From contig CAVXCI010000001.1 in assembly GCA_963760285.1 (NCBI GenBank), positions 930,001-994,000 of the forward strand: 64,000 nt of DNA. The letters run 5' to 3'. Numbering within the stretch: position 1 is the first letter of the stretch; every line of letters starts with the position of its first letter. The notes under the pieces were generated by a model. That model was not told the origin of the DNA. It worked only from the letters and a program-made list of their open reading frames with translations, and did no database searches. This document shows, in pieces, positions 1-8,366 of the stretch. The translations under genes were made by a program, and so were the position numbers. Source of the DNA: PALSA-278 sp963760285. GTDB lineage: Bacteria; Acidobacteriota; Terriglobia; Acidiferrales; UBA7541.

Positions 1-328
1 CTTTGTCCTTCAATTGTTGAACCGCAAGATGGCGGCTTCCGATCATCTTTCCCTGCAGTTCGTCCTCCAGTGCGTGCCCAAACGGATTCTGCCCGAGAAC
101 ACAGATGGTGAAGGGGGATTGCGGACCGGCAAAACTGCTCGAAGGCCAATCAATGAACTTGGCAAAATTAAATAGGAATGCCGCCTTGACGGTGTACTCG
201 CTGGCTGCTGTCGCCTGTCCGCAGGATACCGGAACATGCCCGAAGACAATGGCGATGAGCGCGCCAGAGAGGATCCCCACGCAGATTTTGCGGCCACTAA
301 TCGGTACCGCGCCGGAAATCCGCCGCAT
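1..328 (-). CDS. YfiR-like (DUF4154) periplasmic protein, 3' end cut by window edge
   Basis: About 109 codons are visible, starting at the ATG at 328 behind a purine-rich AGACAGGGGGGG leader; the gene runs off the window. The first ~40 residues are a signal peptide with a hydrophobic core and a Cys-containing cleavage region. Then come family hallmarks: EYTVKAAFLFNFAKFIDWP, a FTICVLGQNPFG strand, and LEDELQGK. DUF4154/YfiR proteins are periplasmic; the best known one restrains a membrane diguanylate cyclase. It lies 41 bp downstream of a TonB-dependent receptor on the same strand, a pairing that suggests co-transcription and a sensory or uptake role. A signalling kinase or cyclase might follow beyond the window, which cannot be seen. 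Confidence 0.85.
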   Translation of the reverse strand, partial: MRRISGAVPISGRKICVGILSGALIAIVFGHVPVSCGQATAASEYTVKAAFLFNFAKFIDWPSSSFAGPQSPFTICVLGQNPFGHALEDELQGKMIGSRHLAVQQLKDK

Positions 329-369
329 CCCCCCCTGTCTCTTGCCGAGAACTCTCAAATTAGCGCGCC

Positions 370-2451
370 TCAGGGCTGAAAATGCCAGGTGATTTTTGCG
401 TACGCGCTTCGCTTAATCAGCGAAGGCACCACGAATCCAAATGCACTCCCGAATTCCAGATGATCGTTCCGCAGAAGATTTTGTCCCACCAGGCTGAAAG
501 AGAGAGCTTTGGTGCACTGCCACGTCACCCCGGTATCGACGCGCGTATAAGATGGAACCCCCTCGCCATCCAGGCGGCCAACGAAGTAGGCCGAAGCATC
601 CCATGACACTCCGTGCCCCAAATCCAGACGGGAGCGAAGCTGGGCGGAGTTGGCGGGGCTGCTGCCCTGCGCGACCGCGACAGACGTTGCGTCATGGCTG
701 CCAGACCTCAAATGCGCGTGGATCTGCTCCAAGGCATATCCCGCGTTGAGCGTCCAGCGATTCGTAACCCTGAAATTAGCCGAGACCTCGCCTCCGTGGG
801 TTTCCGCATAAAGAAGGTTTTGAAACGTTTCGGGCACCACAAGGTGAGGGGGCGGCGGCAAAGTCTCAAAGAGGGGCGGCCCGGTTGGCTCTACTGTTTG
901 CAGGTTCGTATAGTCATTGTAATAGGCGGCCATCTCGACCGAGAGGCGGCTTCCCACGGCGGCTCGGTAGCCCATTTCATAAGCCGTGAGTGTTTCGTTC
1001 TGGAAATTCGGATTGCCCACGACGTGTACGAGAATGGGTATTCCACCCGGGCCCAGGCCGCCGCCAACGTTCCCGACGGTTGCCGTTTCATCGCTGTTTG
1101 GGGTTACTACTGCCCGGGAAAAGGCGGCCCAGAGCATGTTATAGGGATTTACCGTCCATGCCACGCGAACGGTTGGCAACAGCGAAAATCCAGTGTAATA
1201 GTTGTGTTCGAGCTTCGTCCCTACGGTCAGGAAGAGCTTGTCAGGAACCAGGGCAATTTCGTCCTGGATGAACGAGTTGAACAGCTGGGTATTTAGATTC
1301 GCGGGGTCCAGGGTGAGCGCGAAACTTCCAATTGATGCCTCCGAGGAAAAGCGATACCCAAGTCCCCAGATGATATTGTGGCGGTCTTTCCATGCGAAGT
1401 GATGCTGGAAATCAATGTTCAGCGTACTTCGCACATCGGTGATGACGTCGTCGTGGTGATAGTGATCGAATGAAATCTGCAGAGCCGTGTCCGATCGTGC
1501 GGAATCAGTGTGCTTCCAGTCCGCCTGAAAGAAACCACCGGATACATCGGCTTGCGCGTTGCTTATTTCGGCGGCTGAATACGAAGCGCTGGGAAGATTC
1601 ACCCGGCTTCCCTCCAGCCCGGAATACAGGTCGCCCGTGAATGCCAACGTGTCTTTCGATGAGGGCGCGGCATCCAGCCGAAAACCGCTTCGAAGCACAT
1701 GCCAGCTATCCGCGCCGTATTGTCCATCGGACGCTGGCAGGGCGGCTTGGTTGAAATACTTGCCATAAACGCGGTAGTCGGCGTGTTCGCCCAAATGACC
1801 GCCGTATTCAGCAGTCCCAAAACCCTGATCAAGATTTCCTCCTCCCGCGACGGCCATGCCGCCTTGAGTATCCGCGGAGTTTTTGGTAATGACATTAATC
1901 ACGCCGTTGACGGCGTTGGCACCCCATATGGAACCACCAGGGCCGCGGACCACTTCAATTCTTTCGATATCCTCCAGTGGAAGATCCAATACGTCCCAGT
2001 AGACGCCGCCAAAAGTCGGCGTGTAGACGCTCCGGCCATCCACCATTACCAGCACTTCATTGCTGTACTGGCCATTGAATCCCCGCACGCTGATGGCCCA
2101 CGAACTGGCGTTGATTTGGGCCACGTCCACGCCTGGAACCATGCGCAAGAGATCGGGAATGTTCGTTGCGCCGGAGCGGCGAATATCCTCCTGGCTAATG
2201 ACAAAAACCGCTGATGCTGTTTGCGAGAGCTTTTGCTCGGTTTTCGAGACCGACGTCACCTCCACGTTCATCAGGTCTTCCATGCTTCGGGTTGTGAGAT
2301 CGGGCGGGTTCTGCTGTGGCCACGCGGAAAGTGGCACGCTCAGAAGGATGACCATAGGCACGATAGTCTTTGTTGCTCGACGACATAGCGATCGGCCATT
2401 CGTCCTGCGATAGGACATTGCTCCAGGAATGAAGCGACCTTGGGTTTCCAT
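370..2451 (-). CDS. TonB-dependent outer-membrane receptor
   Basis: 693 aa from the ATG at 2451, chosen because GGAGGTCAA sits directly upstream; a further ATG at 2418 has poorer spacing and an upstream one at 2475 has none. The N-terminus has a signal peptide (hydrophobic run IVPMVILLSVPLSAW). The plug domain follows (about residues 45-170), with a TonB-box-like start, SAVFVISQEDIRRSGA, a RGFNGQ segment and IERIEVVRGPGGSIWGANAV. The rest is a 22-strand-type barrel ending in alternating hydrophobics and a terminal aromatic strand (YAKITWHFQP). It has no N-terminal carboxypeptidase-like domain, unlike the large Acidobacterial TonB receptors. Substrate unknown; the family imports siderophores, cobalamin or sugars. 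The downstream YfiR-like gene suggests a signalling link. Confidence 0.93.
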   Translation of the reverse strand: METQGRFIPGAMSYRRTNGRSLCRRATKTIVPMVILLSVPLSAWPQQNPPDLTTRSMEDLMNVEVTSVSKTEQKLSQTASAVFVISQEDIRRSGATNIPDLLRMVPGVDVAQINASSWAISVRGFNGQYSNEVLVMVDGRSVYTPTFGGVYWDVLDLPLEDIERIEVVRGPGGSIWGANAVNGVINVITKNSADTQGGMAVAGGGNLDQGFGTAEYGGHLGEHADYRVYGKYFNQAALPASDGQYGADSWHVLRSGFRLDAAPSSKDTLAFTGDLYSGLEGSRVNLPSASYSAAEISNAQADVSGGFFQADWKHTDSARSDTALQISFDHYHHDDVITDVRSTLNIDFQHHFAWKDRHNIIWGLGYRFSSEASIGSFALTLDPANLNTQLFNSFIQDEIALVPDKLFLTVGTKLEHNYYTGFSLLPTVRVAWTVNPYNMLWAAFSRAVVTPNSDETATVGNVGGGLGPGGIPILVHVVGNPNFQNETLTAYEMGYRAAVGSRLSVEMAAYYNDYTNLQTVEPTGPPLFETLPPPPHLVVPETFQNLLYAETHGGEVSANFRVTNRWTLNAGYALEQIHAHLRSGSHDATSVAVAQGSSPANSAQLRSRLDLGHGVSWDASAYFVGRLDGEGVPSYTRVDTGVTWQCTKALSFSLVGQNLLRNDHLEFGSAFGFVVPSLIKRSAYAKITWHFQP

Positions 2452-2980
2452 TTGACCTCCAAATCGAGGTCCCAAGTCATCCTATTTCCTCGCCGTGTAC
2501 TCTCGCCTTCATCGCGGACAACGGTGCGTCGGCAGCAGCCGGGAGAGGGCCGAACAGCGCGGGGCAGTTCATCCACGCCGAAACGCGCCGCACTTCCGTT
2601 ATCTCGACAACTCACGTTCCAAGGTCTTGCTTCGATCCATCAGCCCGGAATTGTCATGCAATTGTTGGCACTTGAAGGGGTCGTTCTTGAAGGGGGTTAC
2701 AGATGATTTCAGCCGAGAGGTGCGCAATCCGAATGCCCTCGCTTGCCGGACAACCACGCATCGTTATTGCGCTGATTGACATCCAGGGCCTTTTCCCGTC
2801 AAGGCTATCCGGGCAACTTTTGAGGGACTGTTCCCTTTAGAACACTTTCGTATGAGTTAACCCTGGCACGGGCGCAGTGACGCGGAGTGCAAGACGCAGA
2901 AGGCTTGTCCTCAAAGATTCTGTTTATCGCGTGACTGACAATCAAGCTTTCGATCTGATCCAGTCGGACGTTTCGCTGCG
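2452..2980. other. Intergenic stretch, no gene recognised
   Basis: 529 bases between the divergently placed ends of the receptor leader and the hydrolase stop. Short open frames exist on both strands but none has a convincing start, ribosome site or recognisable protein. I looked for a cyclic-di-GMP riboswitch because of the YfiR context and did not find its conserved core. Only the promoter of the receptor operon is expected here. Confidence 0.5.
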
Positions 2981-3739
2981 TTATTCGTTGTTTCTGCGCT
3001 CGTCATGCTCACGCCGCGAAGTGTAGGCGTCGAGAAACGAAACCAGCAGCGCCCAGGCCTGCGAGGCAGCCACCGGGTTATAGCTGGGGCGCGCATCACA
3101 GAAAAAACCGTGATCGGCATCGGAAATTTCGACGTTGATGTAGTTCTTCTCCGCGTTGCGCAATGCCTCGGTCACGGCCCGAACCTGGTCGGCGCCGATG
3201 TGCTTGTCGCGGCCTCCCCAGAAAAGCAGCACGGGCGCGCGCAACTCCCCGATGCGATGCAGCAGGCCGGCATTACTGGCGTTCGGCGCGATGCCCCCGC
3301 CGTAAAACGAAACAGCACAAGCCACCGGCACGGTCAGTGCCGCCAGGATCGCGGCGCGGCCACCCATGCAGAAGCCCACGGCGGCAATCTGAAAATCCCC
3401 GCCCCGGCCATTCGCGGTGAGCCATGCGTGCGCCGCGCGCAGATCCGCCGCCATTCCATTGTCGGAAAGCGCGCGCATATGTCCCATCACGGACGAAATA
3501 TCATCATAGCGGCCTTCAAATCCCGGACCAGTGCGGTGGAACAGTTCCGGCGCGATGGCAAGGAATCCTTGCCGCGCAAATCGCTCCGTCACCTCGCGAA
3601 TATGAGCGTTCACCCCGAATGCTTCCTGGCATACGATTACGCCCCGTGAAACTATCCCCTCGGCCGGGCGAGCGGCGTACCCGCGCATTGATGTTCCATC
3701 GTCAATGGCCAGCGTGACATGCTCCGTCTTGACGTCCAT
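2981..3739 (-). CDS. Dienelactone hydrolase family protein
   Basis: 252 aa from the ATG at 3739, which has GGGAGGCGAACG just upstream; the longer frame to 3805 has no such site. It is an alpha/beta hydrolase of the DLH family, normally about 230-250 aa. Visible features are the early strand GVIVCQEAFGVN with the family Glu, the nucleophile elbow GFCMGG carrying the catalytic Cys (near residue 125), a catalytic Asp region after LLFWGGRDKHIG, and the catalytic His in DADHGFF. The family hydrolyses dienelactones and related esters; the true substrate cannot be told. No signal peptide, so cytoplasmic. It appears monocistronic, with the receptor gene 529 bp downstream. Confidence 0.92.
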   Translation of the reverse strand: MDVKTEHVTLAIDDGTSMRGYAARPAEGIVSRGVIVCQEAFGVNAHIREVTERFARQGFLAIAPELFHRTGPGFEGRYDDISSVMGHMRALSDNGMAADLRAAHAWLTANGRGGDFQIAAVGFCMGGRAAILAALTVPVACAVSFYGGGIAPNASNAGLLHRIGELRAPVLLFWGGRDKHIGADQVRAVTEALRNAEKNYINVEISDADHGFFCDARPSYNPVAASQAWALLVSFLDAYTSRREHDERRNNE

Positions 3740-3911
3740 CGTTCGCCTCCCATCAAAGATGAGGTCCCTATCATTCGAGATTTCTGATTTGGATCTCCGG
3801 GCCACACATCATGAGTTTTCCCTGTCCACAATATACCGTGTCCGTAACCAGAGAAGGCCGCCGAGATCAACGAAATCTGACGGCTCGCCTTTGCCCGTGC
3901 GACCAGGCGGC

Positions 3912-4046
3912 CTTGCTGGCCAAGTATCGCGCAGGATGACGGGGCACTATTCCCACATTCGAATGGAAGCCAAAAGGAAGGCCGTGGAGTCCCTGCTCCG
4001 GGCACCTTGTCGTGTTGAAGAACCAGCCGCATCGTTGCCGAGCTGA
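3912..4046 (+). pseudogene. Tyrosine recombinase (phage-type integrase) C-terminal remnant
   Basis: About 44 codons read LAGQVSRRMTGHYSHIRMEA and continue in the same frame to a stop at 4044-4046. This matches the extreme C-terminus of tyrosine recombinases: the last catalytic helix with the nucleophilic Tyr in the GHYSH context. The rest of the enzyme (Arg-boxes, catalytic Lys and His) is absent upstream, so this is a scrap. It points toward the partial tRNA at 4124, the usual orientation of an integrase next to its attachment site. Inference: residue of an integrative element whose right border was the tRNA fragment. Confidence 0.72.
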
Positions 4047-4123
4047 ATTGTGTGTTGAACTGTGTGTTGAAATAAGAGCCGAGATTGCCGCCGACCTTCC
4101 ACGAGGATTCGAAAAATAGGGTA

Positions 4124-4165
4124 GGGGGCCGTGGGGACTCGAACCCCGGACCTCTACCGTGTCAA
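4124..4165 (-). other. Partial tRNA-Val 3' half (putative attachment site)
   Basis: The stretch 4131-4165 repeats the anticodon-loop-to-T-arm part of the intact tRNA-Val at 8367-8443 with one mismatch in the T stem. The match decays in the acceptor end (4124-4130) and stops abruptly at the anticodon loop, after the GTGTCAA core, where unrelated AT-rich sequence begins. The 5' half is missing, so it cannot be a functional tRNA. A direct repeat of a tRNA 3' end next to an integrase scrap is the classic footprint of site-specific integration. Confidence 0.8.
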
Positions 4166-4338
4166 TTTTACAATACCTTACAAGACCGCGGGGACTGACG
4201 AAATTCGCGGAAGTCGCATAAGACATCGCATGTTGTGGGTTGGGTTGTGGGTTGACGCGCTTGCGAAACGGTCGCACTTCGGGCTTGCGCGAACTCCCCC
4301 AAATTCTTCATCCATACCGCACCAGTCGGCAGAATGCT

Positions 4339-4752
4339 TCATTCGAGGGATCTCGCAGGCATATCCTTTTGCCGTCGCCGCTCGCTTTCCTTCATCATTT
4401 CGTTCAAGTCCGCCGCGGGCCGAATCTCGAAAACGCTGCCGTACTTCAGGGCCGGGTGCTGCGCTATCAGCTGTACAGCGTGATTGATGTCCCGCGCTTC
4501 AAGGACGAGAATGCCGCCGAGTTGTTCCTTGGTTTCCGCATAGGGACCGTCCGTAGTTGCGGCTTTGCCGTTCTTCCAGTACAGGGTTAAGGCGGTTTCC
4601 GGAGGCTGAAGCGCTTCTCCAGCAGCCCAATGCCCGTTGGCGCGAAGATGGTCGTCGTATTCAGAGCATGTGTCGAACATCGCATGTTGCTCGCCTTCGG
4701 TCATGCTTTCGAATTTGTCTTTCCCGTAGTACCCCAAACAGATGTATTTCAT
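4339..4752 (-). CDS. YCII/DGPF-domain protein 1
   Basis: 137 aa from the ATG at 4752 (GGAAG seven bases upstream; the frame extends further but without a site). It opens MKYICLGYYGKDKFE, has the DGPF-type signature TDGPYAETKEQLGG and ends with a charged tail. The family forms a ferredoxin-like fold resembling YciI and is typically encoded beside ECF42-type sigma factors; the biochemical role is unknown. It is the last gene of a minus-strand cluster, 65 bp after the reductase stop. Its C-terminal RRRQKDMPARSLE tail lies beyond the usual domain end. Confidence 0.88.
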   Translation of the reverse strand: MKYICLGYYGKDKFESMTEGEQHAMFDTCSEYDDHLRANGHWAAGEALQPPETALTLYWKNGKAATTDGPYAETKEQLGGILVLEARDINHAVQLIAQHPALKYGSVFEIRPAADLNEMMKESERRRQKDMPARSLE

Positions 4753-4817
4753 TGTTCTTCCACTCGTTCTCCTCCCCTCGGTGGGAGCCAGCAGCGCACC
4801 TGTAGCAGGCTTTTCTG

Positions 4818-5372
4818 TCACTGTTTCAAGTAATGAAGCGCAACAAATCCTGACCTAAAAATCCTGGACTCAACAAGTTTTAATCGTAATTTCTCTTGCA
4901 GGCTAACACCTTCCAGCAGCCGTCTCCCTGCTCCTGCAATTATTGGCATAATGACAAAACGATACTCATCAACCAGGCCAAGCTCTATCAGTTGTGAAGG
5001 AATGCTCACACCGCCGGCTAAAATATATTTGCCTTGCTCGTGTTTCAGTCTGACTATTTCGTCTTGAAGGCTGGTACGAACAATTGTCGTATTTTTATCT
5101 TCAGCGTTCTCTAATGATTGTGAAAAAACAATTTTGTTTTTGGAGACAAATGTGTCCGCAAATTCGCGATCTGCTTTTGTCTCGGAAGGATTCTTTGCGA
5201 CATCCGGCCAATAAGGAACCATCAATTGATAGGTTTTACGCCCAAAGACGAGCAGGTCAGCACCTCGAACCAGGTGCGTAGAATATTCAAACAGTTCGTC
5301 ATCGGGAACCCCGTTGGTGTGGTCGCAGCCGCCATCCAGGGTCAGGTTGATTGCGAAGATTAGCTTTCTCAT
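4818..5372 (-). CDS. RibD C-terminal / dihydrofolate reductase-like protein
   Basis: 184 aa, the usual length of the stand-alone RibD_C family. Visible motifs are MRKLIFAINLTLDGG at the start, LLVFGRKTYQLMVPYW (cofactor loop), a central KYILAGGVSIPSQLIELGLVDE and the late FVIMPIIAGAGRRLLEG. It is predicted to be an NAD(P)H-dependent reductase of unknown substrate. Such genes commonly accompany YCII proteins and ECF42 sigma factors. It is noticeably richer in A and T than its neighbours, which suggests a separate, recent origin. A remnant of a second member of the same family lies about 100 bp upstream (5475-5597). Confidence 0.88.
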   Translation of the reverse strand: MRKLIFAINLTLDGGCDHTNGVPDDELFEYSTHLVRGADLLVFGRKTYQLMVPYWPDVAKNPSETKADREFADTFVSKNKIVFSQSLENAEDKNTTIVRTSLQDEIVRLKHEQGKYILAGGVSIPSQLIELGLVDEYRFVIMPIIAGAGRRLLEGVSLQEKLRLKLVESRIFRSGFVALHYLKQ

Positions 5373-5474
5373 TTGGCCACCCCGCTCCCCTTTATGTATC
5401 AGTGTCTATAAGGCCTTGCGCGCTGGATCGTTCTCCTTATAGTCGTCAAGGATGTGCCACCCCGGCGCGAGTGT

Positions 5475-5597
5475 CTATAGACTTCCGGTTAGGACTGCGC
5501 CTGCACGCTCGTAATTCACGATCATGACGCCTTTCGAGGTGACCGTGCTTTCCGTCACCTTGAAAGCCGCCGGGATCGATGAGCCGGATAATGCCAT
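5475..5597 (-). pseudogene. RibD/DHFR-like C-terminal remnant
   Basis: A 40-codon frame ending at the TAG at 5475 reads ALSGSSIPAAFKVTESTVTS and continues to VNYERAGAVLTGSL. This is the typical C-terminus of RibD_C reductases (SIPAAFKLVES ... YERAG). Nothing upstream matches the N-terminal two thirds; the sequence immediately before runs straight into the YCII-2 3' end. It is therefore a truncated gene, different from the intact reductase at 4818-5372. The decamer AGTGTCTATA occurs at the remnant's stop (5470-5479) and again at 5401-5410, perhaps a trace of the deletion. Confidence 0.65.
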
Positions 5598-5645
5598 TCG
5601 GAAGCAGGGATGTTGACCCGGCTCGCGGCACCTCGACGCCAGCCG

Positions 5646-5995
5646 TCAGGCCTTCTTCAAAACAATCTCACGCACCTCGACCGGCGCCCGGCAGGCGACG
5701 ACAGCCTTGCGCCCCCACGCCAGGGCTCGTCCAGGTCAGCGACCTCCAGCACCCAAAAACCGCCGATGTGCTCCTTGGTCTCCAGGTACGGCCCGTCGGT
5801 GATGAGCACCTTGCCATCGGGCTGCGCCCGCAGCGACTTCGCGCTGCTGGCCGCGGTGAGGCCGGCGACGAATTTCCTGGCGCCGGCAGCAATCATCTCG
5901 CGGTTGAGCGCGTGGATCTCGCTGATCGTCGCTTCGGTTTCGATCGATGGGTCGAAATCGTCGGGGTGGTGAATCGCAACCAAATACTGGCTCAT
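5646..5995 (-). pseudogene. YCII/DGPF-domain protein 2, frameshifted
   Basis: The frame from the ATG at 5995 reads MSQYLVAIHHPDDFDP, the signature TDGPYLETKEHIGGFWVLEV, then ADLDEP and nonsense. Shifting one base near 5722-5728 restores LAWGRKAVVACRAPVEVREI, the expected C-terminus, with a stop at 5646. The span is 350 nt, one base short of 117 codons, so a single missing base explains it. It could be a sequencing error or a true broken gene. It lies between DGPF protein 3 and the reductase remnant, on the same strand. Confidence 0.75.
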
Positions 5996-6073
5996 GAGTT
6001 CTCCATTCTCCGGTGGCGGCTACATAGACGCCGTACGAGGCGTCGCGAAATCGAGCAAGCCCGGAGAGTTTTT

Positions 6074-6499
6074 TTACTGCTGGCCCGGCTCAGCCCCGGG
6101 GTCGCCGAACCTCTTTTGGATCTCCGCTTGGGTCTCGGGATCGAAGTCGGTCAGGTCAAACATCCGGCGAACTTCGACCATTTCGTTATCCTTTCCGGGG
6201 ATGCGCGAGGCCCATTCGAGCGCCTCTTCGCGCGACTTCACCTGGATGATCCAATAGCCGCCGACCACTTCCTTCGCTTCGGTGAACGGGCCGTCGGTAA
6301 CTTTCGACTTTCCGCCTTTGAAGGTGACGCGCGCGCTCATCGTCGCGGGCGGGGTCAGCCCGTCGAGCGCGAGCAGCACGCCGGCTTTCCCTAGTTCCTC
6401 GTTGTACTGGCCCATTTTCTCCATACTTTTGAAGTCGGGCGCCCAGCCGGGTTTTGCGGTTTCGTACTCTTTCGGAAACATGATCATCATGAAGCGCAT
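6074..6499 (-). CDS. YCII/DGPF-domain protein 3
   Basis: 141 aa starting MRFMMIMFPKEYE at the ATG at 6499, with AAGGAGAACACC directly upstream, a very good ribosome site. It carries the name-giving TDGPFTEAKEVVGGYWIIQV and the usual LEWASRIP segment. It is the first DGPF gene after the sigma factor. A TGTCGA-N17-CGAC site lies about 125 bp upstream, so it is the most likely direct target of the sigma factor. Function of the family is unknown; a stress-response regulatory role is suggested by its constant pairing with ECF42. Confidence 0.92.
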   Translation of the reverse strand: MRFMMIMFPKEYETAKPGWAPDFKSMEKMGQYNEELGKAGVLLALDGLTPPATMSARVTFKGGKSKVTDGPFTEAKEVVGGYWIIQVKSREEALEWASRIPGKDNEMVEVRRMFDLTDFDPETQAEIQKRFGDPGAEPGQQ

Positions 6500-6622
6500 G
6501 GTGTTCTCCTTGAGTATTGAGCGGACGCCCTATCAGGGCCGCTACATTTATATAGGAGCGTGGGCCGCACCGGGCACGGAATGTTGCCAGTGCCCGGCTG
6601 CGCGGAGCCGCTCCACTTACGC

Positions 6623-6649
6623 GTCGAACAGGGTGGCCGGGAATCGACA
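6623..6649 (-). promoter_or_regulatory. Putative ECF-type promoter 1 (TGTCGA-N17-CGAC)
   Basis: On the minus strand TGTCGA (6644-6649) is followed after exactly 17 bases by CGAC (6623-6626). It lies upstream of the DGPF-3 start at 6499. From memory, ECF42-type promoters carry a TGTCGA -35 box. A second site of the same form sits at 6730-6756. Confidence 0.5.
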
Positions 6650-6729
6650 TGCGATTTGCGAATTGTTCGCGTAGCGTATCGCCCCGGAAACACTTTCCGG
6701 CGGGCCGGTTGCCCGGCCTTCACCATATA

Positions 6730-6756
6730 GTCGAACGGCCGCTCCGGAATTCGACA
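6730..6756 (-). promoter_or_regulatory. Putative ECF-type promoter 2 (TGTCGA-N17-CGAC)
   Basis: Minus-strand TGTCGA (6751-6756), a 17-base spacer, then CGAC (6730-6733), just downstream of the sigma factor stop at 6771. Both boxes, the spacer length and several spacer bases are shared with the site at 6623-6649. Confidence 0.48.
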
Positions 6757-6770
6757 AGTCGTCCAGGTTT

Positions 6771-8024
6771 TTATTTTAGCTGCCGAATCCGCTCTTGCAG
6801 GAATTGCCGCTCAGGTTCCTGTTGGGTCAGCGCCAGAGCTTTCTCGTAAGACGACCGGGCCTCAGCGGTCCTGCCGAGCCTGCGGCACATATCCGCGCGG
6901 GCGGAGTGTGCCAGATAATAATCGGCCAATTCGCCAAGTTCCAGCACCGCTTCAATATGCGTCAGACCGGCCTCTGGACCATCGCGCATGGCAATGGCCA
7001 CAGCACGATTTAGCTGTACAACTGGCGAAGGCTGAATTCGCACCAATTGGTCGTAAAGCGCAACAATCTGCGGCCAGTCGGTCGCAGCGACCGATTTCGC
7101 CTCCGCATGAACGGCCGCAATTGCCGCCTGCAGTGTGTAGGAACCGAAGCGGCGGGACTTCAGGGCTTTCTCCAGCAATGCCACTCCCTCCGCGATCTGC
7201 TCCCGGTTCCAGAGCGAGCGATCCTGGTTCTCCAGCAAAATCAGCTCTCCGGCCGGCGATGTTCTCGCGGCGTGACGGGATTCCTGTAGCAACATCAGGG
7301 AAAGCAGCCCAATGACTTCCGGCTCCGGCTGGAGTTCGGCTAGCAACCGGCCCAGCCGAATCGCCTCGCCGGTTAGATCGGCCCGCGTTACTTCCGCTCC
7401 CGCCGCAGCAGAGTAGCCCTCGTTAAAGACAAGATAGATGACCTGAAGCACGGCGCCCAGCCGCTCCGGCAATTCCTGCGGCGCCGGCACCTCGTAGGGA
7501 ATCGGTGTCTCTCGAATCTTTGCCTTGGCGCGCACAATGCGCTGCGCCAGCGTACGCGGAGTGGTGAGGAAGGCCTTTGCTATTTCCTCGGTGGTCAGCC
7601 CGCACACCTCACGCAAGGTGAGCGCAACGTGCGCTTCCGGCGCGAGAGATGGATGACAGCAGGTAAAAATCAGGCGCAGCCGATCATCCTCAAGGGCGTC
7701 CTCTTCATTGGACCTTTCCGCCGAACTCGATTGCGCTTCGAGATATCGCACGAACTCGTCTTGAGACGCATCAAATCTTGCCCGTCGGCGCAGAGTATCA
7801 ATGGCTTTGAATCGGGCCGTCGAAATCAACCATGGCCGCGGGTTGGCGGGTACTCCACTCCTCGGCCACAGGCTCAGCGCAGCCGCAAAGGCTTCGTGCA
7901 TCGCCTCCTCGGCAAGATCAAAATCACCGAGCAAGCGGATCAGAGTTGCCAGGATTCGTCCCGAATCCATGCGATAAAGGGAGTCGAGCAATTCGCGTAT
8001 CTGTTCGGTGGAACGCTTGGACAT
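6771..8024 (-). CDS. ECF42-like RNA polymerase sigma factor with C-terminal TPR-like extension
   Basis: 417 aa. Region 2 is at about residues 10-85 (DFDLAEEAMHEAFAAAL, then NPRPWLISTARFKAIDTLRRR). Region 4 is near 110-165 (LTLREVCGLTTEEIAKAFL, with the HTH in TPRTLAQRIVRAKAKI). After it comes a long helical extension (about 180-417) with VFNEGYSA, QLNRAVAIAM and TPR-like repeats. ECF42 factors have exactly this extension, have no anti-sigma factor nearby and are encoded next to DGPF (YCII) genes; here three such genes follow downstream on the same strand. The extension is thought to control activity. The start MSKRSTEQIRELLDSLYR is at the ATG at 8024. Confidence 0.9.
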   Translation of the reverse strand: MSKRSTEQIRELLDSLYRMDSGRILATLIRLLGDFDLAEEAMHEAFAAALSLWPRSGVPANPRPWLISTARFKAIDTLRRRARFDASQDEFVRYLEAQSSSAERSNEEDALEDDRLRLIFTCCHPSLAPEAHVALTLREVCGLTTEEIAKAFLTTPRTLAQRIVRAKAKIRETPIPYEVPAPQELPERLGAVLQVIYLVFNEGYSAAAGAEVTRADLTGEAIRLGRLLAELQPEPEVIGLLSLMLLQESRHAARTSPAGELILLENQDRSLWNREQIAEGVALLEKALKSRRFGSYTLQAAIAAVHAEAKSVAATDWPQIVALYDQLVRIQPSPVVQLNRAVAIAMRDGPEAGLTHIEAVLELGELADYYLAHSARADMCRRLGRTAEARSSYEKALALTQQEPERQFLQERIRQLK

Positions 8025-8366
8025 GACGACGACGTTAGCAAAACCAGCTACGCCGAATCAATTTGGCACACGGCGGATCGGTGCAAAGTGCCCGGGTCGT
8101 GACTCTGAAATCTGGACAACAGAACGCTTCCTCGGTGGACTCAAAATCGCCAATGCGCTCATTGGAGCTCGTTGCAGGCTCAACACTACCGCGTTGCTCT
8201 CGGGTCGCGGGCACCCGGAGGTTATGCCCAGGATGGACTCTCAACGACGCTGAACGGAAGTCGGCTTCGAGGAATTGTGAAACATCCTCCCCGCGGGCGA
8301 GGCGCTTCATCGAGCCATTTTGAGCCTCGGGAAATGAGGTGAAGAAAGCTAAGTGATTGAAAGAAA
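8025..8366. other. Intergenic stretch, no gene recognised
   Basis: 342 bases between the sigma factor start and the tRNA 3' end. Open frames on both strands give no recognisable protein. It lies on the tRNA side of the proposed integrated island and should hold the sigma factor promoter; no TGTCGA-type site was seen, so autoregulation is not supported. Confidence 0.45.

Noticed and set aside
2452..2980. Possible cyclic-di-GMP riboswitch upstream of the receptor operon
   Set aside because: The conserved core and tetraloop arrangement could not be found by eye.
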